Shown in pieces: positions 11,246-19,977 of a stretch of DNA of 64,000 nucleotides (its first letter is position 1; every line of letters begins with the position of its first letter). The notes under the pieces are model-generated. The model did no database searches and had not been told where the DNA came from. It worked only from the letters and a program-made list of their open reading frames with translations. Both the position numbers and the translations under genes were made by a program. Source of the DNA: Euglena gracilis (Eukaryota; Euglenida; Euglenophyceae; Euglenales); NCBI GenBank assembly GCA_039621445.1, contig CP154954.1, forward strand, positions 32,589,455-32,653,454, given 5' to 3'.

Positions 11246-12967
11246 GTACTCCCTCGAGGAAAACCGACAAGGGAGGAAGGGACACCGAGGGCGAAGCACA
11301 AAGACCTTGTGAATCCATGCCTTGCTCGCCGGCGGGATTCTTCTGGTGCGCTTGGTTAGGAGGTCCTGCTCAGTGCCGCCTCGCCGGGGCTGCCTGACGA
11401 TGCTGCTCCGACTGGGCGACGTGGCTTCTTGCCCCTGGGGGGTGTCCCCCCCCTCTCCCCCCCTGGCCCCCACTCTCTGACCGAGGGCTTTTGAACCCAA
11501 ATTTTCTTTTACGGCCGGGGGGTCGGGCTCACAATGTCCTTGTCCTCCGCCCTCGGTGTCCCTTCATCCCTGGTCGGCTTGCCTCGAGGGAGTACGAGAC
11601 ACCTCGGGCTCCGCACTTTGCCATTTTGAGGCCAGATTGTGCACTGAAAAAAAGGGGGGGCCAGAGCATTCTCCAAAGAACCTTGTGCTCCAAGTCGTTG
11701 ATAGTGGGCTGCAAAAGCCTCCACCCTCCTTCACTGACCAATATCACAAACTTCTTGGGCAGAAAGGCCCAAACCAACCACTGCCCATCTGGTGGAGTGG
11801 GCCCCCCACACCTGGGGGATACCTCTTGTTTGGCCAAAAAAGTCTTTTGTGATGGAAGCAATGGTGTCTACACTTCTGGCCCTGAAGCGGGGTTTTAATG
11901 AAATAAGGTCTGACGAAAAAACGTGCAGCAGCCACAAAGCACATCATCAAGTGAAATGGGCTTATTTGGGGACACTGGGGAATGGACACAACCCTTTCCC
12001 ACTTATGGAATTTCTGTCCTTTACGCTTAATCTTGATGTAGGGTGCCCTATCCAACACACTGGTGGTTCGTTTGACTTGCGATAAGTCTGAGGGTCGGTA
12101 TAAACAGAGGATTCGTGAGCAAAAAATCAGTTGTATACGCAATGTACAAATATCAGTGGACATGGGCGCCTTTGCCAGCCTCAGGAGGATTGGGAGGGGG
12201 TCCCAAAATGCCCCATACTTCTCCAGGTTTTTCGTTCCAAATCCTCTTGTAGGGGGTTAACAGGGTGTGGAATCTCAGCCCACCAAACCCAGGAATCAAA
12301 GCATAGCACTGTAGGCATTACGGGCTTGGGCCCCGGAAAATTGGAATAATTGAATTGAAGCGTCAGCCACTTGGCCTATGGTGGCTTCAGGGGGGGGGGG
12401 GCACCCCCATGTGTTCTAAAATTACCCACAGAAGTGCAAAAGCGCTCTGATAACGTTTTAAGCTGTGGTTTCTCCCCAGGAAATCGTGAATGGTCTCAAC
12501 CTGAATTTGTTTCCCCTCCAAAACTTGCCTGAGCAAATCATGCAAACCAGGGGCCACCTGGGGGTAGCATTTGCTCCCCTCTGCAGTTGGTGAACATGCC
12601 CCTGTAGGGGGTGATTTTCAGGAAGGAGGTCCCTGGAACTTTCATTTTTATTAATTTGGGCCACCAGGTGGCTGAATCCCAGTAGGGGGTCACCATCAAA
12701 ACTTTGGTCTGGGGAAAAATTTTCACCTGGGTAGAAATTGTTGAATTATTGACGAGGGGGGGTTTGCATAAAGATCCCCCATGTTGTCCAGAGGACATTG
12801 TAATGCATTTGTTGCTGTGGCATCCCAGTGGGGCCTCCTGGCCACAAAATTGGGCAGTTTTTTGTCGCCCGGGGAGGCAAACAAATCTGTTTCCAGACTT
12901 ATGAAATTTGTGAACTGTTGTGTTTGAGCCATTGAAAAATTTTGGGGTCTAAAGAATAATCCCCCCT
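11246..12967 (-). pseudogene. DIRS-type retrotransposon, 3' part: Dam-like domain and tyrosine recombinase (degraded)
   Basis: On the minus strand this carries the end of a DIRS-type element. The Dam-like domain comes first (about 12960-12540), then the tyrosine recombinase (about 12400-11600). Visible recombinase motifs are LCLYRPSDLSQVKRTT, an AHSTR box (catalytic HxxR) and AHYQRLGA with the expected catalytic Tyr. DIRS elements integrate with a tyrosine recombinase instead of a DDE integrase. Frameshifts and stops break the frame many times, so it is dead. An imperfect inverted repeat (about 11246-11313 and 11536-11602) marks its terminus, equivalent to the better one at 60229/60523. The element is cut at 12967 by LTR element A, and its upstream part reappears at 55686-56511. 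Confidence 0.85.
12964..12967. other. Target-site duplication CCCT of element A (left)
   Basis: CCCT directly precedes the TG of A's 5' LTR. The same CCCT follows the 3' LTR at 55686-55689. The flanking DIRS sequences on the two sides join into the uninterrupted sequence seen in the second DIRS copy near 58850, except for a short length difference in a C run and one base. Confidence 0.85.
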
Positions 12968-13645
12968 TGTGCGCGGTCCGAGGGTGCCCGCCCCAAGGAG
13001 GGGTCCCAAGGGGGCCCAAAGGGGCCACGAAGGGCCGCGAGGGGGCACCAAGGCCCCCACGGGCCTTTTGAGACCACACTGGCCCCAAAGGGGGCCCCAC
13101 AGCCCATTTTGACCAAGCCAAGGGAAGGTAAAGGAGGGGGCAGGTTGAGGGGGCCAACAGGCAACCCCCAAGGGGATGCGCAAGCCCTGCTGGGCTTTGC
13201 GCATGCATGCGCACCCCCTTGGTGGGCGCTCAGATGGCGCAATTCATTAAGAATTGCGCAAAGTATACCAAGTAGCCCCCCCCAGCTGTAGCCCCCCTCC
13301 AATTGTACATTTTCTGTTCACAGGGCTCTGTTCACACTCTGTCATTGTGTTCACCAATTGTTTTCTTGCAAGTCAATTCAAGGACTAATCAAGGAAATAC
13401 AAATAACAAATTTCAAGTTCAAGTCTCATTGATCAAGAATTCAAGTTCATTTGTTGAGACAAAAGCATGTCTTTTACCCATTATTCAACATCTCCATCTA
13501 CACCAACACCCACCCCTACCCTACTTTTTCAACAAGGGGAAAACCCCCACCAGGTGGGCCCGACGGGCTCAAATTTTAACGATCCCACGCGGGTTGCGCC
13601 GCCAGGGGTCCCTTCACAGGGACCTCAGGAGGGGCAACCCTTACA
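12968..13645 (+). repeat. 5' LTR of element A
   Basis: 678 bp, TGTGCG...TTACA, followed directly by the PBS. Copies at 44182-44861 and 55009-55685 define its borders. It carries two strong hairpins: ATGCGCAAGCCC paired with GGGCTTTGCGCAT (13176-13204, one bulge), and GCGCAATTC paired with GAATTGCGC (13237-13259). GATCCCACGCGGG at 13581-13593 matches a motif at the same end of the E and B LTRs. The gag ATG (13467) lies inside the LTR. Confidence 0.9.
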
Positions 13646-15854
13646 TGGTAGCAGAGGAGGGTTTCAGCCCTCTGGGCTCACACTATGTGGGCCTGGGGAG
13701 CCCAGACTCCCAGATTATGAATCACAGGAGGACAGCGACGAAGAAGCAAGCCACAGCCATGACAGCCCCAGCCATTGCGGCCAGGGCCAGCAGCTCCTGG
13801 CCTTTGCCGGGCATGCCCAGCCGGACCCCCAGCAACCAGAACCATCTGGGTCCGGCATGGCATTGCCCAGCAGCCTGGGACTGCTCTCTGGCATGCCCAG
13901 CTTGGTCATGTCAGGGTTTGTGCATGACATGACCAGGCAGGTCATGTGGCAATTTGCAATGCGAGGGAAGATCAAAGAAGAAGAGGAAGAACGAGCAGAA
14001 GAAGAAGACGAAGAAGAATTTGCAGGCCATGCCCAGCCCCTTCTATTGGAGGCGGGGCCCTGGCGGAACCCTGGGGATGCCCGGCCGGCACATGCGCCGG
14101 TGAGCCATGTCGGGTCTGGGCATTTCCCAGCTGGACCCGACCATTGCTCGCTGGTGCATGCCGGGCCCGGTCATGATGGGCCCCAAGGACATGCCCCAGA
14201 CGGAACCACCCAATGGCAGCTGCAGGAGCTGCCCCCAGCAGGGGAAATGGTGGAGGACGAGGACCAGACGGCCCAGGGGGGGTTGGTGCCAGAACAGAGC
14301 CCGAAGGGGAGGCACCCCCCGAACCCCCCCCAGAGGCTGTGGGAGGAGGCGGAGGCACAGGCCGCTGCCTCAGTGGTTCTGGGGCAGGAGATCCAGCGGT
14401 TGGATGGTTGGGTTGGCGACCTGCAAAGTCGGCTTGCTGAAGCGGGGGCCACCACAGCTGCTTCAGTTAGCCATCTGGAGCAGTTGGTGTCCTTGCAGTT
14501 TCAGCGGGTGACAGAAAATTTTCAAGGAGTGGTGGGGCAAATGGAAAGCACCCAGGCTGGGCTAGCGTCCCAGCTCGCCGAAAACTTTCAGAAACTGCAG
14601 GATAAACAAATGCAAAATTTTGCTGGGGGGATGACAGCCCTCAGCGAGCTGGTGACCAGCCGGCTGAGCGAAAGCCTCGGGACGGTGGCCCAACTAGCCC
14701 AGCGGGTCCAGGGGCTCGAGGCCATCGCCAGCCAGGGTCACCAGCCAGCTGAAGGGCAGGGGTTCAACGAGGCGATGGCTGGGCGGGTGAAAAATTGTGA
14801 GGAGCTGCTCATCACCTCCGTCCGGACGACAGAGGAGGTGATGAGGAGCCAGGAGCTGGCCAGCGGGCGTCAGCAGGCCCAGGCCGAGGCCTTGGACCAA
14901 AAATTAAACCAGCGGACGGGTGAACTCGGGGGGCTGCGAGAAAAAAATGCAGGGATTGCACAGGCCCTGCAAAATTTTCGAGCAGAGCTCGACGGACAGG
15001 CCACAGCCATCGCTGAACAACAAGGGACCATAAGGGAAGACATAAGGGAGCTAAGGGCCAGGGCTGAGGGGCAGGGGCACAGCCTGCAGGAGCTGTGGGC
15101 CGAGGTCACCACCCACGGGCAGGTGATCCAGGCCCACAACGCCCTGCTCCTGGAGGTGGACTCAACAATAAAGGGGGTACCAAAAGAAAATGCCGAAATA
15201 AAAAATCGGCTTTCCGTTTTGGAAATCAAAATCGAAAATTTTGAAAAATTTTGCCCCCCCATCCAAGAGCTACCAGGGCCACCCAGAGGAGTGGGGCCGG
15301 ATAGCGAAGACCCCCAAGGCCCCGAAGCCAGAGTGCCCCCGGCAACCACAGACCAGACACAGCCCATGCCGGGGGCCCAGAGTGCCAATGGCTCGGGTGC
15401 CGCGGGGGGCAATATGCCTCCTGGCCCCCAGCACCAGCTCCCAGCCCATCCCAGCCTGCTGGGAGGCAAGGGACCTGTGGCCCCCCAGGGGCTCTCTGCT
15501 GGCCCCAGCAGCGGGGCAGCGGAGACAGTGACCCAAATTCCCGGGGAAGTGGTATCCCCGGGCCCAGCTTCTGTGACTGCAGTTTTTCCCAATGGGTTTT
15601 CGGGTTCTGGCCCCCAGAGACCAAGGGGCAGCCAGCCCCCGGGTCCCATGGCTGCGGGGGGCAGCCTGCCCCAGGGCCCCACGGCTGCGGGGGGCAGCCA
15701 GCCCCAGGGTCCCAGGGCTGCGGGGGGCAGCCAGCCCCATGGTTCCATGGCTGCGGGGGGCAGTCCAGTCCAGGTCCCCGCTGCTGGAGGGACCCCAGCT
15801 GCCCAGCGTTCGGGTTTCAGGGGGTGGATTGGGAAGAAGCGGAACGCCAGATAA
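13467..15854 (+). CDS. Gag N-terminal coiled-coil protein of element A
   Basis: A 795-codon open frame starts with ATG inside the 5' LTR and reads straight through the PBS. Residues about 1-60 are LTR-encoded. The middle is acidic (Glu-rich near 170-185) and then Pro/Gly-rich. Residues about 330-600 form a long predicted coiled coil rich in Leu, Gln, Glu and Ala. The C-terminal part has four to five Ala-Ala-Gly-Gly-Ser-Gln-Pro repeats and a basic end (KKRNAR). A UAA stop follows, but the frame stays open behind it towards the capsid domain, as in B and E. The role is inferred as Gag assembly; no homologue is known to me. Start choice is the first ATG; initiation from the LTR is unusual. Confidence 0.65.
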   Translation: MSFTHYSTSPSTPTPTPTLLFQQGENPHQVGPTGSNFNDPTRVAPPGVPSQGPQEGQPLHGSRGGFQPSGLTLCGPGEPRLPDYESQEDSDEEASHSHDSPSHCGQGQQLLAFAGHAQPDPQQPEPSGSGMALPSSLGLLSGMPSLVMSGFVHDMTRQVMWQFAMRGKIKEEEEERAEEEDEEEFAGHAQPLLLEAGPWRNPGDARPAHAPVSHVGSGHFPAGPDHCSLVHAGPGHDGPQGHAPDGTTQWQLQELPPAGEMVEDEDQTAQGGLVPEQSPKGRHPPNPPQRLWEEAEAQAAASVVLGQEIQRLDGWVGDLQSRLAEAGATTAASVSHLEQLVSLQFQRVTENFQGVVGQMESTQAGLASQLAENFQKLQDKQMQNFAGGMTALSELVTSRLSESLGTVAQLAQRVQGLEAIASQGHQPAEGQGFNEAMAGRVKNCEELLITSVRTTEEVMRSQELASGRQQAQAEALDQKLNQRTGELGGLREKNAGIAQALQNFRAELDGQATAIAEQQGTIREDIRELRARAEGQGHSLQELWAEVTTHGQVIQAHNALLLEVDSTIKGVPKENAEIKNRLSVLEIKIENFEKFCPPIQELPGPPRGVGPDSEDPQGPEARVPPATTDQTQPMPGAQSANGSGAAGGNMPPGPQHQLPAHPSLLGGKGPVAPQGLSAGPSSGAAETVTQIPGEVVSPGPASVTAVFPNGFSGSGPQRPRGSQPPGPMAAGGSLPQGPTAAGGSQPQGPRAAGGSQPHGSMAAGGSPVQVPAAGGTPAAQRSGFRGWIGKKRNAR
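13646..13663 (+). promoter_or_regulatory. Primer-binding site of A (initiator-Met tRNA)
   Basis: TGGTAGCAGAGGAGGGTT directly follows the LTR. TGGTAGCAGAGG is the complement of an initiator-Met tRNA 3' end (CUCUGCUACCA), the commonest primer class for Ty3/gypsy and Ty1 elements. Confidence 0.85.
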
Positions 15855-16561
15855 AAGCTCACGGATTTTTTTAATTTTTTGGCCATGTTGGGAGCCCAGG
15901 AGCAGCAGCAACAGTCTCAGCAACATTCACGAACAACGGGACAGTCCAGCACAGCGAAACCACAGGCAGCAGGCACAGCAGATCTACAGGGCCAGGGCAG
16001 GGATCAACCTGGGGTGAAACCAGCCGAGCACCAGTGGCCCCCCCCCAGCCCCGTGGGTTCCCCGCAGGAGGGGAGTTCACTGGGGCAATGGACCCTTTCG
16101 CTTGGGCCCCTGAGGCTGGGGCAGCATCGTGCAGCGCTGCCCCTCTGGCCTTTGGGTCCCAGGACACGGGAGCCTGGGTCCGGGGGGTCCAGGCAGCTCC
16201 GGTCCACGTGGCGCCAGCAGTCCCCAGCCCAGCAGCCAGCATATTTTTGGGGCCGCTGGCGAAACTCCCCACCAAAGACCTTGTAAAACCAGAGCTGAAA
16301 GGGGATTTTCATGATTTTTCGGTAAAATTTCAGCTTTACATGCAGCAGGTTTGCACGGGACAGCCAGTGAGGGAGGAATTTAAAATGCTTGTTCTGACCG
16401 GCTGCCTGGACCACAGCAGCCGGCTGGAACTCCAGCGGCGACAGGAAATGGGGGAACGGGTCCGGTTCCAGGATTTTTGGAACGGGCTGGCCCAGAAATA
16501 CGGCGGTGACATCCAGGCCTCGCTGCATGAGCAGCTCAGGGCCGGCCCTCAGACCGGTTAA
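15855..16561 (+). pseudogene. Gag capsid N-terminal part of element A
   Basis: Beyond the UAA, a Gln/Pro-rich linker leads to a capsid-like segment in another frame (about 16034-16561; the change falls at a C run near 16036). The part around 16300-16530 (FHDFSVKFQLYM, FKMLVLTGCLDH, FWNGLAQKYGG) aligns with element B's capsid (WQDFEVD, LQVFEACLGP, ILAQCQNRYA), which supports a retrotransposon Gag capsid. The open frame ends where the next 480 bp are inverted, so no intact capsid can be made. Confidence 0.65.
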
Positions 16562-17040
16562 CACGGGTAAGTTAACCCTCCCAGCGTGGCGTAGCTGTCA
16601 GACCGTTCCTGGCACCGCAGCTCGTTTTCAGCATGTCGAAAAACCTCTTCCAATCCCAGCTTTGTTTCGTGGGGGGTGATTTTCACTGTATTGTCCCCAT
16701 GCAGCGTGGCCCCGTTCCTCATCATCAGCCTCTCCAGCGCCCGCCGGCTGTAGAGCTTGATGAGGAAGGATTCCCGGTGTGCCCTGACTGTCACCGGCTC
16801 CCCCTCACCCACAGCCTCCTGGGCGAGCTGTGTTGCATTTTCCGCCGTCAACCCAGGGATGTGCCACAGCCGCACTGTGGGCGCATCCTGATTTTTCCGT
16901 GTCTGTTCCCTGATTATGGCCCTTCGCATGGAATCTGGGAGCTGCTGTAAAAACAGGGCCTGTGCTTCCTCCTCAGAGGGGTTTTCCATCCGGCAGAAAA
17001 TTAATTTAAACTGACTTTCATATTCACGCAGGTCACCCAG
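16562..17040 (-). pseudogene. Inverted segment carrying the C-terminal half of A's capsid
   Basis: The coding sense here is on the minus strand, inside a minus open frame spanning 16558-17319. Its segment LREYESQFKLIFC, then ALFLQQLPDSMRRAI, PTVRLWHIPGLT and VFRHAENELRCQE, aligns in order with element B's capsid (LQEFWIKFCSAW, RLFLERIPPFL, PIVRLTGIPNPT, MFAFAEGKLALREKQ). The plus-strand capsid stops exactly where this begins, and plus-strand coding resumes at about 17041 with the basic linker to the zinc knuckles. It is best explained as an in-place inversion. A short inverted repeat (GGTTAAC / GTTAACC) sits at the left breakpoint. It is not an independent gene. Confidence 0.8.
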
Positions 17041-17290
17041 CCCGGGGCAAAAGGGGAAGGGGTTCGGCAAGGGAGCTGGCAAGGGCGGCTCAGAGCCAGG
17101 TCCCCAACCCCTCACCCAGCCACCAACAGGGAACAAACCTCCCCGAGGAGCCCCCGGAGTGGCCCCTTGGTGGACCAGCCCTGCAGCCAGTGCGGGGCCA
17201 CAGATCATTGGTCTCGGGAATGCCCTGGAAAAAATGTTATGAGTGTGGGAAAACGGGACATCTGGCACGATATTGCTGGTGGAGAAAGGG
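17041..17290 (+). pseudogene. Nucleocapsid of element A: two CCHC zinc knuckles in different frames
   Basis: A basic linker precedes CSQCGATDHWSREC (17182-17223) and CYECGKTGHLARYC (17235-17276). Both fit the CX2CX4HX4C nucleic-acid-binding knuckle of Gag. They are one base out of frame with each other. The shift falls on a run of six A (17229-17234), where A-AAA-AAT would suit a -1 slip. A programmed slip or a simple indel are both possible; the surrounding decay favours an indel. Confidence 0.75.
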
Positions 17291-17848
17291 AAAGGGGAAG
17301 GGGGCGTCCACACCCCCACGGCGGGGGAGTGCCTGAAAAAGCGGGGGCCAGAAGGGAGGGGACGGGGACCCAGGGTGCCCCCAGCACGGCCCTCGGAAGG
17401 GGGGTAAGGAACAGGCTCACGGAGAGGGTTGGGTTTTGGTCAAGGGAAGGTCCAAAGGCAGATCCGGACCTGAACCTGCACGGTCCCCCCAGCCCCCCCT
17501 GACTGAGACACGAAAAGGGGCTGGGGGGGCCAGCAGGCCCTCTCATTCGACTCTGCCAACCCCTGGTCTGCGCTTTTCACCAGTGAGGGCAGGCCAGGGG
17601 GGGGCTCGGGTCGGAGTTCAGATTCGGGACAAAGGGGGAAGGGACACAAGGCGGCTGGCCCTCCGCAGCAAGCCGCCCAGGGGTCTTCGGGGTCCAGCAC
17701 ACCCGGTCTACCGCAGATCACAACACCAGGAAGGGAGGGGAAAAACACAAAACAGAAAAAGAAAAAACAAAAAAACAAAACGCTCTCACAGGCATCAATC
17801 AGGGAGGCAGCGAGGGAGGTCATCAACGTTCCCCAAACTATCAGGGGC

Positions 17849-18445
17849 ATGGATGAAACCGCCCCCAGCACGGAAAGGCATTCAGGTTTTTCGATTCGGC
17901 AGGTGAGGTGCGTCAGGACCGCACCTTCCACCTCAACCCCCACACCACCCCCAGCACCACTCCCAGCCCGTTCCTCAGGGTTTGGGAGGTCGCCCTTCCG
18001 GTGGATCTCCCAGGACCACCACGTCCGGGAGGAGTACGTCAGGGACGTACTCCGCCGCCTGGGGGTCCAGCCAGAGGTCGACGCCTTTTCTGCCAAAGAA
18101 AACCGCAGGTTTGTCCGCTGGTGGGGGCCAGGGAGTGGGGAAGGGGAAGATGCCTTCAAACAGGACTGGGGCAGGGAGGTTTTGTGGATCAACCCACGTT
18201 ATAAAAAAATACAGCATGTTCTCGAAAAAATCAGGAGGGATCAAGCCCACGCCATCCTGGTGATCCCCAGGTGGCCGGGGCGGCGTTGGTACAGGGAGGC
18301 CAGGGGCTTGTCAGTGCGCCAAGTCACGTTCCCTCAGGGAACACGATTTTTCGGCAGAGGGGAGGAGTTGTGCCGGGGACCAAGTGGCCCACCACAGCCT
18401 TTTTGCTGTGTGGGCACCCAGACCGGTGCACGCTGGAGGAGGTGA
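17849..18445 (+). pseudogene. Dam-like methyltransferase domain of element A
   Basis: This open frame contains, from about 18010, YVRDVLRRLGV, VDAFSAKENRRFVRWW, DAFKQDWG, INPRYKKIQHVLEKI and ILVIPRWPGRRWY. The order matches the Dam-like (N6-adenine methyltransferase-related) domain that DIRS elements carry between RNase H and recombinase, seen here in the DIRS copies as LFASPGNKKLPNFV, YANPPSSIIQQVL and MVTPYWDSATWW. The family's NPP(Y/F) catalytic box reads NPRY, so activity is uncertain. Its place before the C5-methyltransferase is unusual for Ty3/gypsy, and element B lacks it. The next domain is in another frame. Assignment is by motif order only. Confidence 0.55.
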
Positions 18446-19377
18446 TACGAAGGGGGAGGGAGAAAAAAAACAGGTTCGGGACACATTTTTCAGGGCCACC
18501 CCCAGGGACCGGGGGGGCCACAGGGGAGGTCAAGCCGGCACACCTGGGGCAGGTGGGGAGAGCGGACCAGCCAAGGCGGATGCTGGACCTGTTCTGCGGG
18601 ACAGGTTCAGTAGGGGACGTCTACCGCAGCCTGGGTTACCAGGTCACGTCGGTGGACGTGGACCCCAGGTGGCGGCCAGACATTTGTGTTGACGTGCTGA
18701 AATGGAATTTTAAAAAACAGTTTCAGCCGGGGTATTTTGAGGTGGTGGTGTGCGGGGTCCCCTGCACCGAATTCAGCCTGGCGCTGACCACCAGGGAACG
18801 AGATTTAAATTGGCTGATCGGCTGGTGCAGCGGGCCCTGGCCATCATCAGATACCTCCGCCCACGGCGGTGGTGGCTGGAAAACCCCCGGTACGGGTACC
18901 TGCGGACCCGCAGGTACATGGCAGGGATCCCACACGTGGACGTGGATTACTGCCAGTATGCAGACTGGGGCTACCAGAAGCCCAGCCAGGATATGGGGCA
19001 GCCCCCATGTCCTGGGTCTCCGGCCACGGGTGTGTGACGGCCGGACCTGCACCAACCTGGAAAGCCCAGTACCGGAGGGGGGACGAAAGGGACGGCACAA
19101 AATTCGGCTCAGCAGCAAACACCAAAACCTGCCCAGGCACCTGAAATATCGGAACCCAGAGGCACTCATCCGTGACCTGGCCACAGCACCGGCACCGGAG
19201 GCCCACGCTGCCGGGTCTCCGGAGCCAGAGCGGGACCCCCAGACAGAGCGAGGGGTGCCCTCGGTCTTGCTCCGTGAGGTGGGGCGGGGTGCCAGTGAAC
19301 GGCAGCTGCTGATGCGGGTGCAGGCCAGCGGGCCAGACGGACAGACCCACTTCATCAACGCCCTCATTGACACAGGG
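18271..19377 (+). pseudogene. C5-cytosine DNA methyltransferase and protease start of element A (frameshifted)
   Basis: The methyltransferase begins with MLDLFCGTGSVG (18580-18615, AdoMet-binding motif I). The catalytic VPCTEFS box (Cys codon 18763-18765) follows in the same frame. WWLENPRYGYLR (about 18870-18905) and DYCQYADWGYQKP are one frame away, and the last part, RIWGSPHVLGLRPRVCDG, is back in the first frame. Two single-base indels near 18810 and 18988 would explain this. All catalytic boxes are visible. The aspartic protease then starts with ALIDTG and is cut there by element E; it resumes at 38350. The family resembles phage- and virus-type C5 methyltransferases with ENP in place of ENV. 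Confidence 0.8.
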
Positions 19378-19977
19378 TATCGGCTGCCGCTGGCGTCGGC
19401 AGCCAAAAAATTCCCAAAAATTCCCAAAAAACCCCCGGTAGGAATAACCAAAGCAAGTCAACCGCCACGCGAGTGGAATTGGAACCCCAGCAAATTCCAG
19501 GAAGAATTTTCAGAATTCGATTTGAGAATCACAGAAGTAGAAAAGTCAATTGAGAATTGAAGAATCAAAAGAGACAATTCCAAAGAAGCCAAGGCATTCA
19601 TTTCCATGTTATTTTTTCCTCTCAACTCCTGAACTCAAAGGTACTCACCTACCCTCTCCAGCCAGGTTTGTTTTGTGCTGTGATTTGCTCACCTAAGTAG
19701 GTGGGTTGGTTTTGTCATTGTTGAATTTCATCCTGAAAGTTCAAAGTTGGAAAATGGGAAAAAACCAACAATGGAGGGAAAAAAAGATCCTACGCGGGGC
19801 AACTGCGGACCCCGGGTCGGGGGGGGCACACCTCACCCCCTTTACCGCCGGTTGGCATCTTCGAAAACGGGGCCCAATTTCAGAAAGGCCCTGGCCTGAG
19901 CCCTCCAGGGCCGGAAAAAAGTGGTTGCGGCCCCGGCAGCCCCCCCGGGGGGCGAGCGGGGTCCCCGACCCCCAACA
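19378..19977 (+). repeat. 5' LTR of element E
   Basis: 600 bp. It starts TATCGG, a mutated form of the TGTCGG seen in both 3' copies (37747-38345, 48574-49172), and ends CCCAACA. GATCCTACGCGGG is at 19796-19808. Confidence 0.9.

Noticed and set aside
14870-15886. 338-codon minus-strand frame
   Set aside because: It is an antisense shadow of the repetitive Gag ORF of A.
16558-17319. Independent minus-strand gene of 253 codons
   Set aside because: Its middle is A's own capsid in inverted orientation; both ends are non-homologous read-through.
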